Assembly (NCBI GenBank): GCA_023238725.1
Contig: CM041548.1
Coordinates: forward strand, 18,993,752 to 19,057,751
DNA: 64,000 bases
DNA from: Scortum barcoo
Lineage: Eukaryota > Chordata > Actinopteri > Centrarchiformes > Terapontidae
Reading direction: 5' to 3'
Numbering within the stretch: the stretch's first letter is position 1; each line of letters begins with the position of its first letter. The notes under the pieces are model-generated. The model did no database searches, was not told where the DNA came from, and worked only from the letters and a program-made list of their open reading frames with translations. Below are positions 46,172 through 58,422 of this stretch, in pieces. A program made the position numbers and the translations under genes.

Positions 46172-48895
46172 ACTGATTAGTGAAATAACAATCAAAAAAA
46201 TCAACAATGAATTCATTCACTAAGCAAAAGTGACAAACATTGTATGCTTTTAGTTTACTACTTTTCCTTGTTTTAATAGAATCGCATATTGAATATGTTT
46301 GGTTTTGGACTGTTGGTTTGACAAAACAAACAAAAAGCAGAAGCCATCATAAACTCTCATCTGTGGTTTTCACTTTTCATCAACTTAATAATATATCCAA
46401 AAACAAAGAGAAACATTGGTTGCAGCCTTGGATATAATTAGCAATAATATGCAAAACTTACATAGTTTGTCTATTCATGGCAACATACAGTCTGTGTATC
46501 CTAAAGGCATGATATCTATGCAGCTGTGCATTACTCCTGAGCCTACCCAGGCCTCATACTTCACTCTGATGACTTGCATTCAACCATAACAATCTTGTGC
46601 AGGGGAGAGACGTGGAGCAGCCAGTCAGGGGCCTTCGTGCAGCCCACACCCCTCTGGATTTAACACCAGGGAACATGATCCCAGACACTGCCAGGCTGCA
46701 TGGGTGGTGTCTGACTCAAGGTCTTCAGTGTTAAGTTATGAACTATAATTTGCTTTACTCTTATTCTCTAAATAAACACTCGCTGAACATCAGGGAATAA
46801 ACCATACACTGTGCAATTCTGGTAAAAGACAAATCTTAAGAACACCTAAAACAGTGTATTTTCATTTAATCAGACACAAAAGTTTGTCCTCGACTGTTAT
46901 CTGATACACTGCCAGAGAGAGACACACCCATACCTGCTTCATCCTCTCTGGTCCTCTACACCAGCTGATACTCACCATTAAGTACTTCTGTGCTGACACC
47001 TTTTGGTAAGAAGACAGAACTGTTCCAACAATGAAGACTTCCTACCTTGGCCGTGTTGAATCAAAGCCTCCATGAAGTCTCTATAATTCATTTCCATCGT
47101 AGCTCAAGTGGACTCTTGTTGATTTCTCTTAATAATACATGCAACACATAGTTAGCAGGTTAGAAACCATGCGTGCTGCTGTGGCTAGTCAATTCAAGTA
47201 CAGTAGTATGGTCTTTTTAAATGTTGGAGTTCACGTTCATTGCAGGCTGGGCTAAAACACTGAAGGGCAGATGAAAGGTGGCCACTGCCACATGTTCTCA
47301 TCTGGACTGCTGCTGCTGCTTCGCCCTTCTTGGTGAGGCACAGGCAGGAAAAGCTGAGTGTGGCTTAATTGGACTCACATTTCCCCGTCTCTGCTTAGTC
47401 ATATATCATCCCTGACAATGGAAAGTTTTTTAGGCAGGCTGCGTATTAAGGTAGAGCCTGGCAGTTTAATGTTTGGCTCATGCAGAGGAACCGATCATCA
47501 TCAAGCTAACACCCTGTGTAAGTCTTAAAAAATATTTTATAGGAACTCTGGGAACTCTGGGAAACAGTGTATGTAAGATGAGGAGAAAGTGAATGGTTGG
47601 TCTGTAACATGCAGGATGTGCATGTGAGAGAGTATTTAAATCACATCACTTTTTCCCCCAGCAGAGGGCAGAATGAACTCCAACAGCAAACAAGTTAATA
47701 TCAATAAAAGTATCAACAATATCTACATGTATATACAGCATACCATGTGGAAAATGAAATGGCAAAATTGAAATCACCAAATAAAAGTTCAAATATCAGC
47801 AAATTTATTCTAAGCTAAAATACTTTCATTTTTTTTATAATATTCATATTTAAGTATTGTATATTAGTAAACCCTGCAACTAAACTGCATGTTTATATGT
47901 ATGTATATTTATTTACATGCCTCAATGTAATTAAAGCTTATCTACAGAGGGATAAAGTTTCCCTGTGGGGATGTTGGCCATGCTGGATGTGTGTGTTCAT
48001 GTGTAGCTATGGACTATAAATAAATACAAACTGCCTGTGTCTGCACTTGACTTAAACTTAATAAACAGATGACAATGACCCCCACAAATTAACATGCAAG
48101 TCCAGCACCTTCTGTTTGATTTAGTCCCTTAACATCTCATAGGAAACATTTTTAAATAAAACCAGGGAGTGTAGATAAAATAGTGCAGACATAAAGCATC
48201 ATAGGCCAAACTAAAGGCAGGGAATTGTGGCCTAATTGTGCAGCACAGCTCAGATTAATTCCTTATCAGAGCACAGAAAGTGTCATTGAAAAACATCTGA
48301 CCAGGGCTGTAAATGAAATTCTTATTTGCTTTAGAGTTGTTGTTGCAGTTACACCATCTTCAATTAGGTGATCTGTGATATTTAGTACATCAAATAAATG
48401 AAAACTAAATAGGCTAACTGTACTTAGCCTAAACTTATTTGAAACATCTTGCCTGTACACATGGTGTGATTTACTTTTCATACATTTTGTATGAGCATTG
48501 TGGATGGAGCCTAATTGCCAACAAATGCAGCACTACAATTGATTTGCTCATGACAAAGGAAAAACTTGGCCTCTCTTTAACACATAATCCACAGTGAGCA
48601 TTGTGCAAACATCTACATAAAAGCAATAATTGTATTTTTATGCAAGATTCAAATTTAAACTTACATTTAATATTGCCACAATTCTTCATGCATCCAGTGA
48701 AATGAAACCTAATTGGCAGCCTAGCTGTATGGAAAATGACAAGACCATTACTTCTATTGTTAGAAGATCAAATTATCCCTCTCTCAACTTCCCGAACAAG
48801 AGCCGTGCCCATGGCAACGCCCAGATAACCTCTACTGCAAAGAGAAGCAAAGAAGAGGAAACAGAAGAGGAAGAAGAATTATGACGAGCTCAAAC

Positions 48896-50369
48896 CTTCC
48901 AGGAGGTCAGGACAGACCCTCCGAACATCCTCCTCCTTCTCGGGGTCATCAAAGAGGAAGCATAGGTCTCCTTGAGGCAGGGTGGTCTTCAGGGCAGCAA
49001 CTGGACCCTCTGAAGGCACAGCAGGGCCTGGACAGCCTGCCCCAAAGGCTGCACTGGATGAGGTCTCTGAGGTGACATGAAATCCAGAGATGGCTTGCAA
49101 AGGAATGGTCTCACTGACTTCCTGGGTATCATCTATATTAACAACAGCACGATCCACCGCTTCGTCCTCTGGTAGGTCTCTGACTGTGGTTGTTGATGGA
49201 GGGGTTGCTGAGTCATGGTCAGGATCAGACTTAGCAGACTTGGTGTTGGTCACAGGCCTGAAGACCTCGACATTCAGCTGTTTCATCATCTCAACATTAC
49301 ATGGCAACTTCTCAGCAGTATCTTTAATCAACGCTTCCTCAAGAACACCTTCTTCACCTTTAACGTCCTTTACAGTAAACTCTGTCGGCCAAGGCATTGT
49401 GTGCCAATCCACCACTTCATGTTCACCAGATTCAGACTCAGGTACAGGTACCTTCAAGGCTGGATTCAAGGAGTCTCCTCTTGTCACATCTGGAATTAAT
49501 TCTTCTGTGGCCTTCTTAATCCAAGTCTCCTGCACCTTCATGTTTTCAGCCTCTTCAAAAGCTGCAGGTCGGTGAGCAAAAGTCACCTTAGCAAATTTCT
49601 GCTGGACTTCCTTCATTGGGGCACAAGGAGTCGTGTGAAAAGCTGATGTTTCTTTGGAGAACTCTGGTACAGTTGAAGATGAGGGGACTAAAGAGACGGG
49701 GCGCTTGTCCTTCTTCACTGAGTCAGGACATCTGGTGGTTCTGCCCTCAGTGGGGAGACAAGAGGCTCTAAAACTTTCCCTCTTACAATCCTTAATCAAT
49801 CGCTCCTCTCCTTTGCAGAAAACCTCGTCTCTTTTTAAAAAGGTCTGGGTCTCAACGTCAGGCCAGCCAATTGATGCATCACACTGATACAGGCCTCTGA
49901 AGTTTTTTGGAGGCCTCTCAGATTGTTCTCTCTCTTCTCCAACTCTTTTGTGACGGTAAATGTGCCTGTCCATCACTGTTTCTTGGGTTTCTCTCCCAGG
50001 CTTGGGTTTTGGGATGTACGATGTGGGGCCTTCGACTGTATGGACGCAAGCAGAGGATGCAGGCCGACGAACACATTGACAGGGTGCAGGCACGATCTCC
50101 GGTGGCAAGTGAAGGTAATTTCGCAGGTATGCAATTCCTTCGTTGGTAAGATAGTAATAGGCATGTTTCCAAACAAAAGTCTCCCTGACACAGCCCTTAG
50201 ATTTGAGAGAGCCCATGGCGCGGATCACCTTTAGGTTGGTAACCCCCTTGATGTCAGGGTGCATGGACTGTGGACGCTTGTCCTTCTTAGCCACGATGAC
50301 CCCATCTCGAAAGAGCAGCTCATAGATTGCTCTGAGATCCGCTAAGAGCATTACCATTCCAGCCACCAT
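48896..50369 (-). CDS. plec: Plectin isoform-1 first exon with S10 domain
   Basis: ATG at 50369 opens 491 codons plus one base, ending CTGGAAG|GTTTGAGC, in phase with exon 2 (LLEDERDRVQ). Residues 1 to about 95 form the plectin/S10 domain, related to ribosomal protein RPS10: LRAIYELLFRDGVIVAKKD, then VTNLKVIRAMGSLKSKG, then YYYLTNEGIAYLRNYLHLPP and EIVPA. A DRHIYRHK stretch near residue 140 echoes the RPS10 DRDTYRR region. The remaining 350 residues are polar, Glu/Pro/Thr-rich and probably disordered. I recall the mammalian equivalent as about 180 residues, so the fish exon is much longer. I chose this ATG, not the GTG two codons upstream, because MVAGM is the conserved start. The donor is weak. 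Confidence 0.95.
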
Positions 50370-50954
50370 TTTCACTTCTGGTTTCCTTTTAGGTCTTCGA
50401 GAAATTTCTTTCTGAAATATTTCTGACTGCTACCTCTTCAATAAACTGCACTTTCATGCAGTAACATCACACAAGCACGGCCTGTCTAAAAACTCTCTTT
50501 CTGCATTGGTTTTACCCCACTGTGATAAAGGATCTATCTACCAAATTGTCATCATGAGTCAGCATGGAGAAAAAGCGATGCTCACAACTCCTCCTACCTT
50601 TCTCCGTCCTCAGCTGAAACAGAAACTGTGCGGACGAGAGGCGAGAGGGAAGAAAGGAGGAGAATCCAAAGGGGTGTGTGCGCACAGGATGCAAACAGAA
50701 ACCTAAGGGATCAGAGGGAGCTGAATACAGAAGGTTTGTACCAGGCATAACTGCTGCAACCCACCATAGTCTCATTGGACAGTTTTTATCATTATATGCA
50801 TCAATCCAATGTATAAATAAACCCCCTAAAATTCCTCAGATTTCCACACCCTGACTTAGAGAGCCTAGATTGCTCTTAATTTTCTTTATGTCATTGGTAA
50901 GGAATATAGGCTACCTGCAGTCAGACACTGATAGCTAATCTGACAGCTGATCTA

Positions 50955-51100
50955 ATCTAGTCAGCTAGAACTGAAGAAGCCTCTCAGATAAGAGATGAAA
51001 TGTCTTCAAGAACCTAAAGCAAGTCCAGTTGACATTCCTCTAACTCTCAGAAATTACCATGACCTGGTTGACAGAGACTCTACAGACATATAGCTGATGT
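50955..51100 (+). repeat. Interspersed repeat fragment, transposon-derived
   Basis: The stretch contains AACTGAAGAAGCCTCTCAGA, then GAGATGAAATGTCTTCAAGA, then CCAGTTGAC and ACCATGACCTGG. I recognise this series from many fish genomes as the 3' part of a retroelement (possibly Penelope or LINE type). The family assignment is uncertain. Confidence 0.6.
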
Positions 51101-54100
51101 AATATTTCTATAAATTTAGCAACACAAATATTTTCAAAAAGTATACAAAAAAATACTGCACCTAATACATTTTAGCGTACAGTTTGTACTTGATGTTTAA
51201 CCAGAATGGATGTTGAACTTCATGACTGTCAGTGCCTCTAAGGCTATACAGGAAAAAGGTCAATGCAGCATGCTGCTGAGCTGGTTGTCAATGATCTGTA
51301 CTCCAAACAGACTCTAAGAATAACTGAGAATAAATAACACAGTGAAATAACCTACACATTACATATGCTTCTTGGCACACCACTGAGAAAAATATCTACA
51401 GCTTGTACTTGGTAATATTTTTCAACATTGGATTCTTTATATCTATTAAGATTTAACATTATTTTTCCTAAACAACGTATATCAGTGGTATAAATATATA
51501 ACTTACACACAGGTCTTTATTTCAGCCCTGAAATTATTTTCCAATGATTAAACTGAAGATTGAACCACACATACACAAGTATGTTATTGTGCAAATGTAA
51601 AAGATTTGAAGTCTTTCCGCTGTTTGATTGCTGTCATTTTATTACATTTTATTATAGGTGGAGAGCTCAGTAGCATTACATGCTTTGCCTGGAGTAAAGA
51701 TTTACAACAGATAACTATGATGACAGTTTCTTCTGATAAAGTTTGTGTACAACTAACCGCTCTGTTTGCAAAACCAGGTCGAGTGTATCCAGAGGAGGAA
51801 GGGAGTTGACAGATAAAAAGGAACTTCATCTGATAGGCATCAGAGATTACACACAACACACTATCAACAAGCCTGATATGAAGCGAAAACCACCATCCAC
51901 ACAAAACACAACGGGGACAGCTGGAGGAAGTTAATAAAGCAAAGGATCAATGGTGTTTAACACGTCACATAAAACAATATACTGAAAAAGTTACTATTTC
52001 TCTCCAAAGATTGGGCGTTTTGTCAGAGAGCTTTCATATTTCTTTTGGAGAGACTGAATCTAAAGGTCATCCGACAGAATACTGGAGGAGTCAATGATCT
52101 CTGGTCTCCCTAATTTTCCTTCAGCAGTCATAGTCCACATCCCTCGCCAGCCAACTCTGCAAACCTAAATGGAAAAGCCATCAAGTCATTTCTTTCCCTT
52201 AAGAGAAGACAATCGTGGCTGTGTTTAATTCTCTGTTAGTCAGCCTCCTCCGAGACCCAGCCACACTGGAAAGCAATATGGATAACCACAGCTGCCAGTG
52301 GGGCTAAAAATACAAGTAGGTGGTTTGGAAAATGTTTGTAGGGTGTGGGGGATTTTTCTCAATTTGCCTTTAAGGAAGATGATAGAACTGTACCCTACTT
52401 CTTCAGTGTCATCCTGAGATAAATATCAAAATAAAGCACATACTACAGTGTCCTCTTCAGATCACAGTGAGAGGGAAAACTTAACCTAACATAACGGAGA
52501 GGTTTTTCAGATACGGAAGAACATGTGGCATCACTGCTGCTTCAAGGAGTTGCCATTCTAATAATTCATCCCCTGCAAACATTTTATAACCCCCTTAACG
52601 TAAATAACCTTTGGCCTGTTTATTTGTCACCCTGTTTGTTAAAGGAACAAATGTGAAACAGATTGCTGCTCTACTGGGAGCAATGCTTCATATTAAATGG
52701 CTGGGAGTAACAGCAGAAGAGGCAATAAGCTTCTTCTCCAGGTCTGGGTTAAACAGTATTAGCCAATAATTCTTACAGTTTAACTGGGGCTTTCTACAAC
52801 ATGTAGGCCACAAAAAACTTTGTGCAAATACATCCTACCATATTTGTGCAAAGTTTTTGTATCTTACTGACACTGTGAACTCATTGAGATAACCCCGCCC
52901 TTCATGGCAACCTTAAAACAATCACTGCAAGTATTTTTGGTGCCAGAAAAGGTTCCACTGCAGATCAGGCAAATCAATGTTCTGCCAGTTCCCTGGTATT
53001 TTGATAGCCTGTCATAATTTCAGAAGTTATATGCTGAAGAGATAAGTGACGATATCTAAGGAATCACAAATCATAAACAGGGCTGAACTGCAGCTTTGCT
53101 AGTACGGGTGAAGTCTTGATAAACGACACGGTAGATAAAATGACTTATACTTGATAGACGAAAACAGACATCTCACAGTGCAAGAATTCAGTGGTAGTTT
53201 GATTAATCTAAAACCCAAAGGCCTGTGTTGAGTTGGTTCATTGGATGCAGACGCTTTATCTCCATGTGCTCTCCATTACCTGTCCTGTGGCTCTAAATCA
53301 AAGGAAACAGCGGCAACAACAGACTTTTGTTGGGTTAATACCACCAAATCGCGGGCGGAGAAATGAAACAGTCTGTACCTGTGTCAGACCTCTTCCAGCT
53401 TCAGTTCTCCACTAAAGCCTTTCCCGTAACACACAGTACACAAAGTACAGGCTATAATACAGTGCCAGATGTATAAATAAACACTACTGAGTCACAAATT
53501 CATTATTAATAAAATGGGGATTTATATACCAGGTGGAAACTTCTTGAAACGTAAACCGGATGGGAAAAACACCAAAACACATTGGTAATTTTGAGCAGCT
53601 ACCCCCATGTGAATAAGTGTAACTGTGAAGCAAACCCAGCATGCTCGACCTTCGCCTGGACATAAATAAAGAAGCTGGTTTACGGTGTCCCTCTTTAAGC
53701 TGTGATAAAACCTCATTGCCACGGTGGAGGTGGCAGAGGACGCAAGAATGGAGACACCTCGAGGTGACACTGGCTGCTTCCAAAGAAACCCTTTCAGCTC
53801 TTCTGGCAGATGAAGTGCTCTCCGCATTCCAGCACAGACTTTATAGCGAGCAATTTGAGCTGTATGCTTGTCTTCCAAGTCGTAAAATGCAACTCCGCAT
53901 TTTGACATTTGGAAATGGAGCAGTAGGGAAAAAAATCTGGGAGGAGTGTTCCTTAAACAATGTACACACACATCTGGTGAAAAATACTTCAAGCATCACA
54001 CTTCAACATGAATCCAATGTGCTGCTCAGTCAACACAAGCAAGTTCAGAAGCACTCAAAGTCGCTTTGTAGATAAAGTGAAAGAAATGCCAATTTGCCTG

Positions 54101-55573
54101 AATGTTGAAGTATCAAAGGATGTCACTTCATTACTATTCTGTGCTCCATCTCTGACATCTGTCCACTTCATGTCCACTCAAATTAAAAACCTTTTACTGG
54201 TCTGAAGTACATATTTTTCACACAGCAGCCTTCTGAAAAGAGTCCTGAGGTTTAATGATTCAAAAACAACTTTGAGCAGTGAAGCTGAACGTATATTTAA
54301 TGATGAACCATAGATAAGGGCACCATTATTTTTCAAGGGCCCATGTTCAGGGTGTGGCTATCTTTATTTATTCTCCCAACACACAAATAAACCTTGCTAT
54401 GTAGTTTAAAAATGAGCAAAAAGAAAGAGAGGCAGAAAAAGAGAAAGCATACAGGAGAGGATGGGTGCATTAACAGAATCACAGTCTCAACATTGGTCTA
54501 TATCTCATATCAAAACGTAAATTTAAAAGGGAAAACTTGAAGCAATAGTCAGATTTCATGTTGCTGAATGCAAAAATGCTGTTGTGCTAACTGACAAGAT
54601 CTGCACTGCACTGAAAACATCAAATACAAATGTAAGATGCAGAGGTGAGTCAGTCCAGATACAGGAGTGTCAGGAGCACACTGACAAGACGCTGCCAGAT
54701 GTGTACGATGATTTGACTTTAGCTGTTTCTTGGGTTCCTCTCCCACGCACAGCTGGAGTTTAGATCCAGCTGTGTCTGTAAATAAGCCGGCAGCAGGCGA
54801 GGCCGACCTGTGAGGCCACCGAGGACCACCTTCATGACCGCGAACTGTCCTTGAGGAAGACTGAATCACCTGCAGGGAGCTATTCTGTCACTGACTGAAG
54901 TATCGACGGACAAGAGAAACGACTGAAAAATATCAGTCAGATGGTGCAAATCATTTACCACTGACTAAATGCAAAGATGATGAGTATTATCATAAAATAG
55001 CTTTCGTGAAATGATTGACTAGGCATGCAAAATACTGATGTTTTTAATTTGGGTATGATGAAAGAACATCATAAACTTAATCTTCAACAGGATGTTGGAC
55101 ATGACAAAGCAGCACAGACCAACGAAAGCTTCAGCTGGTGTTGCACAAACCACTCAGGCTACAAACAGTCTGTATAAAAGCTTTGAACAGGAGGGCAACT
55201 GAGGTAAAATGGCTGTCAGAATGAGCAGCTAATGAACACAAACAGGACTGTGCGCCATGATTTTTGGCAAAAACTCACTGAGCCTTTATGAGAAAACTCG
55301 TGAGGCAACTGAAGGAGGCACGAGGGAAGCAGCTGCAGCGCCGCCAGAAAAAAAAACGAAAAAAGCACGATAAAAAGCATTTAAAGTGGAGATGCCTCTC
55401 AGTGCAAAGATGGCAGAACTTGGTTTGTCTGAGCTAAAATGGCCGACTCGGAATTCAGCTAATGGACGACTGCACTTTGCCAGAGTTGCCGGTTTGCCAG
55501 ATCAGATCATAAGAGCATCGTGTGATTAAGAGGAACCATGGCAACAGGAGAGGAGGAAATATGAGAGCTTCAT

Positions 55574-55592
55574 TGTGTGTGTGTGTGTGTGA
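55574..55592. repeat. GT microsatellite
   Basis: About nine GT units on the plus strand in non-coding DNA upstream of the isoform-1 exon. Confidence 0.9.
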
Positions 55593-58347
55593 CCAGAGGC
55601 TGGCCACTGCAGTGAGTCATCAAAAACGAATGGCAGGGTGTGGCCAGCCAGGAATGCCTGTAACCATAGAAACATGACGCACCACAGAAATATGAGTAAA
55701 TACAGCGCAAGGCCAGAGCGGCGGTGAGAGGTGATAGCATTGCTCCTGGCAACACTCAAAACAGACGGACTGTTCCTGGAAGTGAGAGTCGCTCTGCGGC
55801 TCATCACCACGCAACCCCAACTGACCATCCAAAGGTTTCAGATGATAAAAACATCAAAGAAGCTGGCAAACTGGAAGCGTCAATACGAGATATACTGAGC
55901 GCAGACTGGTTTTGACATTATTTTGGAGCGGGTGTTTTTTCGTGTTACCATGCACACTGAAACCTAAACCCAAAATATAATCCTGACCACAGAATCGTGG
56001 TTATTAAGAGGACTTCTCCACTGGAAAGTTGAATTTTGAGTATCTTCAGTGTGCTGCAAACACAACACAGCTATAAACACCACTTCTGCTTCATGTTACT
56101 GGCTCTTCGTATCTCAGAAGCTCTGCTGGGATCAGCATTTTGAGTTATTTATCAGTGAGGCGAGGATTGTTTACAACATACTGAACATACCGATCAACAG
56201 AAGCCAATTATGCTGCAGGAGTGGTGTGAAACATTTCTGTGAACATTTAGACTTTTGACTCTTTGACATTGCTTCTTTTTTTTACTCGGGGTCACTACTG
56301 GAATTCACTGTAGCTGCTGTGAATCAAAGCTGCCGTTTTCCACAAGAGAGCAAGCTGCAAACTTTTCATGCTAACAGAGAACAATACTCAAAAAGATCGT
56401 AATATTCCTCAGAGTTCACTTCTCTGGGCGTTCAGATTAAAAAGCAAACTTCTTGAAAACCATTTGCTTGAATTATTTGACAACAGAACATAAAAGCTTC
56501 ACAGAAACGGGGGCACACAGTGACATTTGACAAAAGTGCTCATATATGTTGGTTTGTTTATGACTGAAGCTGTTATTCAACCTAGAGGTGCTCACAGAGA
56601 TGCAGCTGAAACAGCACACATAGTTACGCTTAAGCAACTTTTCTCCACGGAGGCTTCAGGGGCTCAATCAGCAAACTCCATGGTTCATTAAAATACCTTC
56701 ACCCTCAGACTTTTACTAACTACCACATGAGGAAGAAACTTCTACGACTGCAGTCAGTGCACAGATATTACCAGAGGGGATGTAAGGTAAAGGGTAATAT
56801 ATCCACCGTGGTGCAACAATGGTTTTTTTGAGTGCCAGATAAGCAAGAACAAAACTTAAAAGCACTTTGGCAAAGCCCTGGATGACGCTCCTGTAGTTAC
56901 AACTCCCTGTGGTCCAGGAAAGACTCTTTCAGGCCACTTTGTCAGCATGATTTGCGTGGCGCCATTAGTGGAGTCCTATATATCAGCTTTGGCCTCCTCA
57001 TAAACTCAGCCGTGACAGTGTGAAAGGAGCTTCTTTAAAATGAACCCTTTCACTGAGTACTCATCTGTGCAGATCGCTCCCAGACTTTGCACCACCATGA
57101 AAAAAATGAATGATAGTAACTACGATTTGCCCCCAGAGGAGCGCGGCAGAGAAGAGGTCTAATGAGGTAAGAGCAGATTTTTTCATAATGTGGGGCGCCT
57201 TGCTGGCTGTTGTCGGCTGTTTTGCCTGCGGTGAGAGCTGGCGAACTGAAAGCCCGTGTAACTTTTATAACTTTGTGTCATGCCAGGCGAGTTCTGGAAA
57301 TGGCACGAGGGCCACGGCTTCATAATTTACAATTACTGACAAACTTAAATGTCAGTAGGAGGGACAGAATACAAATTCAGGAGTATGATTCTGGTCTGAT
57401 GCGAGTAACTGTAAGCAAAATTAAGCATATATATATTGTGCGTATGATACTTACTTTGAGTGGTTTTAGATTCATGCTGCTTTTGTAAAACAGAAACATT
57501 TCTCATAACATCTACAGAGGCATCAAAGTTGATCAGCATGTCTCTGAATATGAATTAATGCTGAAATAATCAAGTAACTCGTCAATTCATCAAGAATTTT
57601 TTAAAACAATTACACATCTAAGTAATTTATCCAAAAAAAGACAAATATGAGGATTTATCAATCAGAATTTCTGATTGTATATATTTGAAAATTGATTATC
57701 TTCAGACTAAACAAGTCATCTGTAGACGTCTCCTTGGGCTCAGGGACGTTGTCGTGATCATTTGTCACCTTTTTTTGCACAAACCTAATGACTGACTATA
57801 AGAAAAAACAAGACGACAGAATAAATTAAACTATAATCAGCATTATAATCAGCCCTAATATCACACGTAGGGTGGAAAACTGAAAACCGACTGTGAGGAA
57901 CATGTGATTCCTCCCTTTCACCAGGGGGTTAAAGATTTCACAGAATCACAGAAAGAAAGACGAGGACAGAGATGGAGACATGGCCTCGGGCTGCAGATCA
58001 CATCCAGTTGATTCACTTGGCCATCAGAGCAAGGACATAATGACAAACGCCCTGCAGCCTTTCATGCCACCAACAACAACAACAGCACCAGTCACTATCA
58101 TCATTATGTCAGATAAAAAGCTGCATTCATTCGAACGGCATGAATTATACAAGGAGTTGGATCTGTGCAATGGGGACACTGTGAGACCATAATTTTTTAA
58201 AACTTGCCTGAGAAGACTTTTGTATTAACAGACACCAAAGGATGTGTTTGATGTGCTGCACATAAAGAAGGAGCTCACCCTTTCTGTGCCACCTGACGGC
58301 CTCCACTCACCCGAACTGTCATCTGGGAGCCATAACTCAAACCCACA

Positions 58348-58422
58348 GAGTTTTAAAAGACAGGAACAGCAAACTTACCTAGAAGGAGAAAAAAACACCA
58401 GAGAAAAAAGCAAACACAGTTA
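58348..58422 (-). promoter_or_regulatory. Candidate recursive (zero-length) splice site
   Basis: Read on the minus strand, a pyrimidine-rich tract ends TTTTTTTCTCCTTCTAG and is followed at once by GTAAGTTT. The 3' site AG is at 58380-58379 and the 5' site GT at 58378-58377. This is the arrangement of a recursive splice point, used to remove long introns in steps. It implies a minus-strand intron crossing here. A non-coding first exon ending at 58379 is the alternative. Confidence 0.55.

Larger units (their letters stand above)
43077..48895 (-). other. Intronic region between exon 1b and the isoform-1 exon
   Basis: About 5.8 kb. It contains a CA microsatellite (about 43597-43620), the small Cys-rich candidate exon at 45399-45438, a perfect 16-base hairpin (46135-46171) and an AT-rich repeat copy (about 46145-46430). 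No other exon was recognised. Confidence 0.65.
1..50369 (-). other. plec: Plectin gene, 3' end outside the window
   Basis: Plectin is a giant cytoplasmic linker that ties intermediate filaments to actin, hemidesmosomes, mitochondria, Z-discs and the nuclear envelope. The minus strand shows, in order, alternative first exons, two CH domains (exons 2-8), spectrin repeats with an SH3 (exons 9-30), a single-exon coiled-coil rod (31) and the plectin-repeat exon (32). Every junction has GT/AG ends and the codon phases close throughout. Exon count, order and special exon sizes (62 bases for exon 2, 15 for 2alpha, about 3.35 kb for exon 31) match the mammalian gene. Residue similarity to mammalian plectin, as I remember it, exceeds that to dystonin or MACF1, and the S10-type first exon is plectin-specific. 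The last plectin repeats, the tail and the stop codon lie left of base 1. The fish paralogue (a or b) cannot be decided here. Confidence 0.97.

Noticed and set aside
50597..50710. 5' UTR exon for isoform 1 with donor GAGAAAG|GTAGGA
   Set aside because: A candidate acceptor (ATTTCAG) exists before the start codon, but without transcripts the pairing is a guess, so I did not list it as an exon.
53522..54075. Overlapping 156-codon minus and 144-codon plus frames
   Set aside because: They lie on opposite strands, neither resembles a known protein, and no splice or promoter signal supports either.
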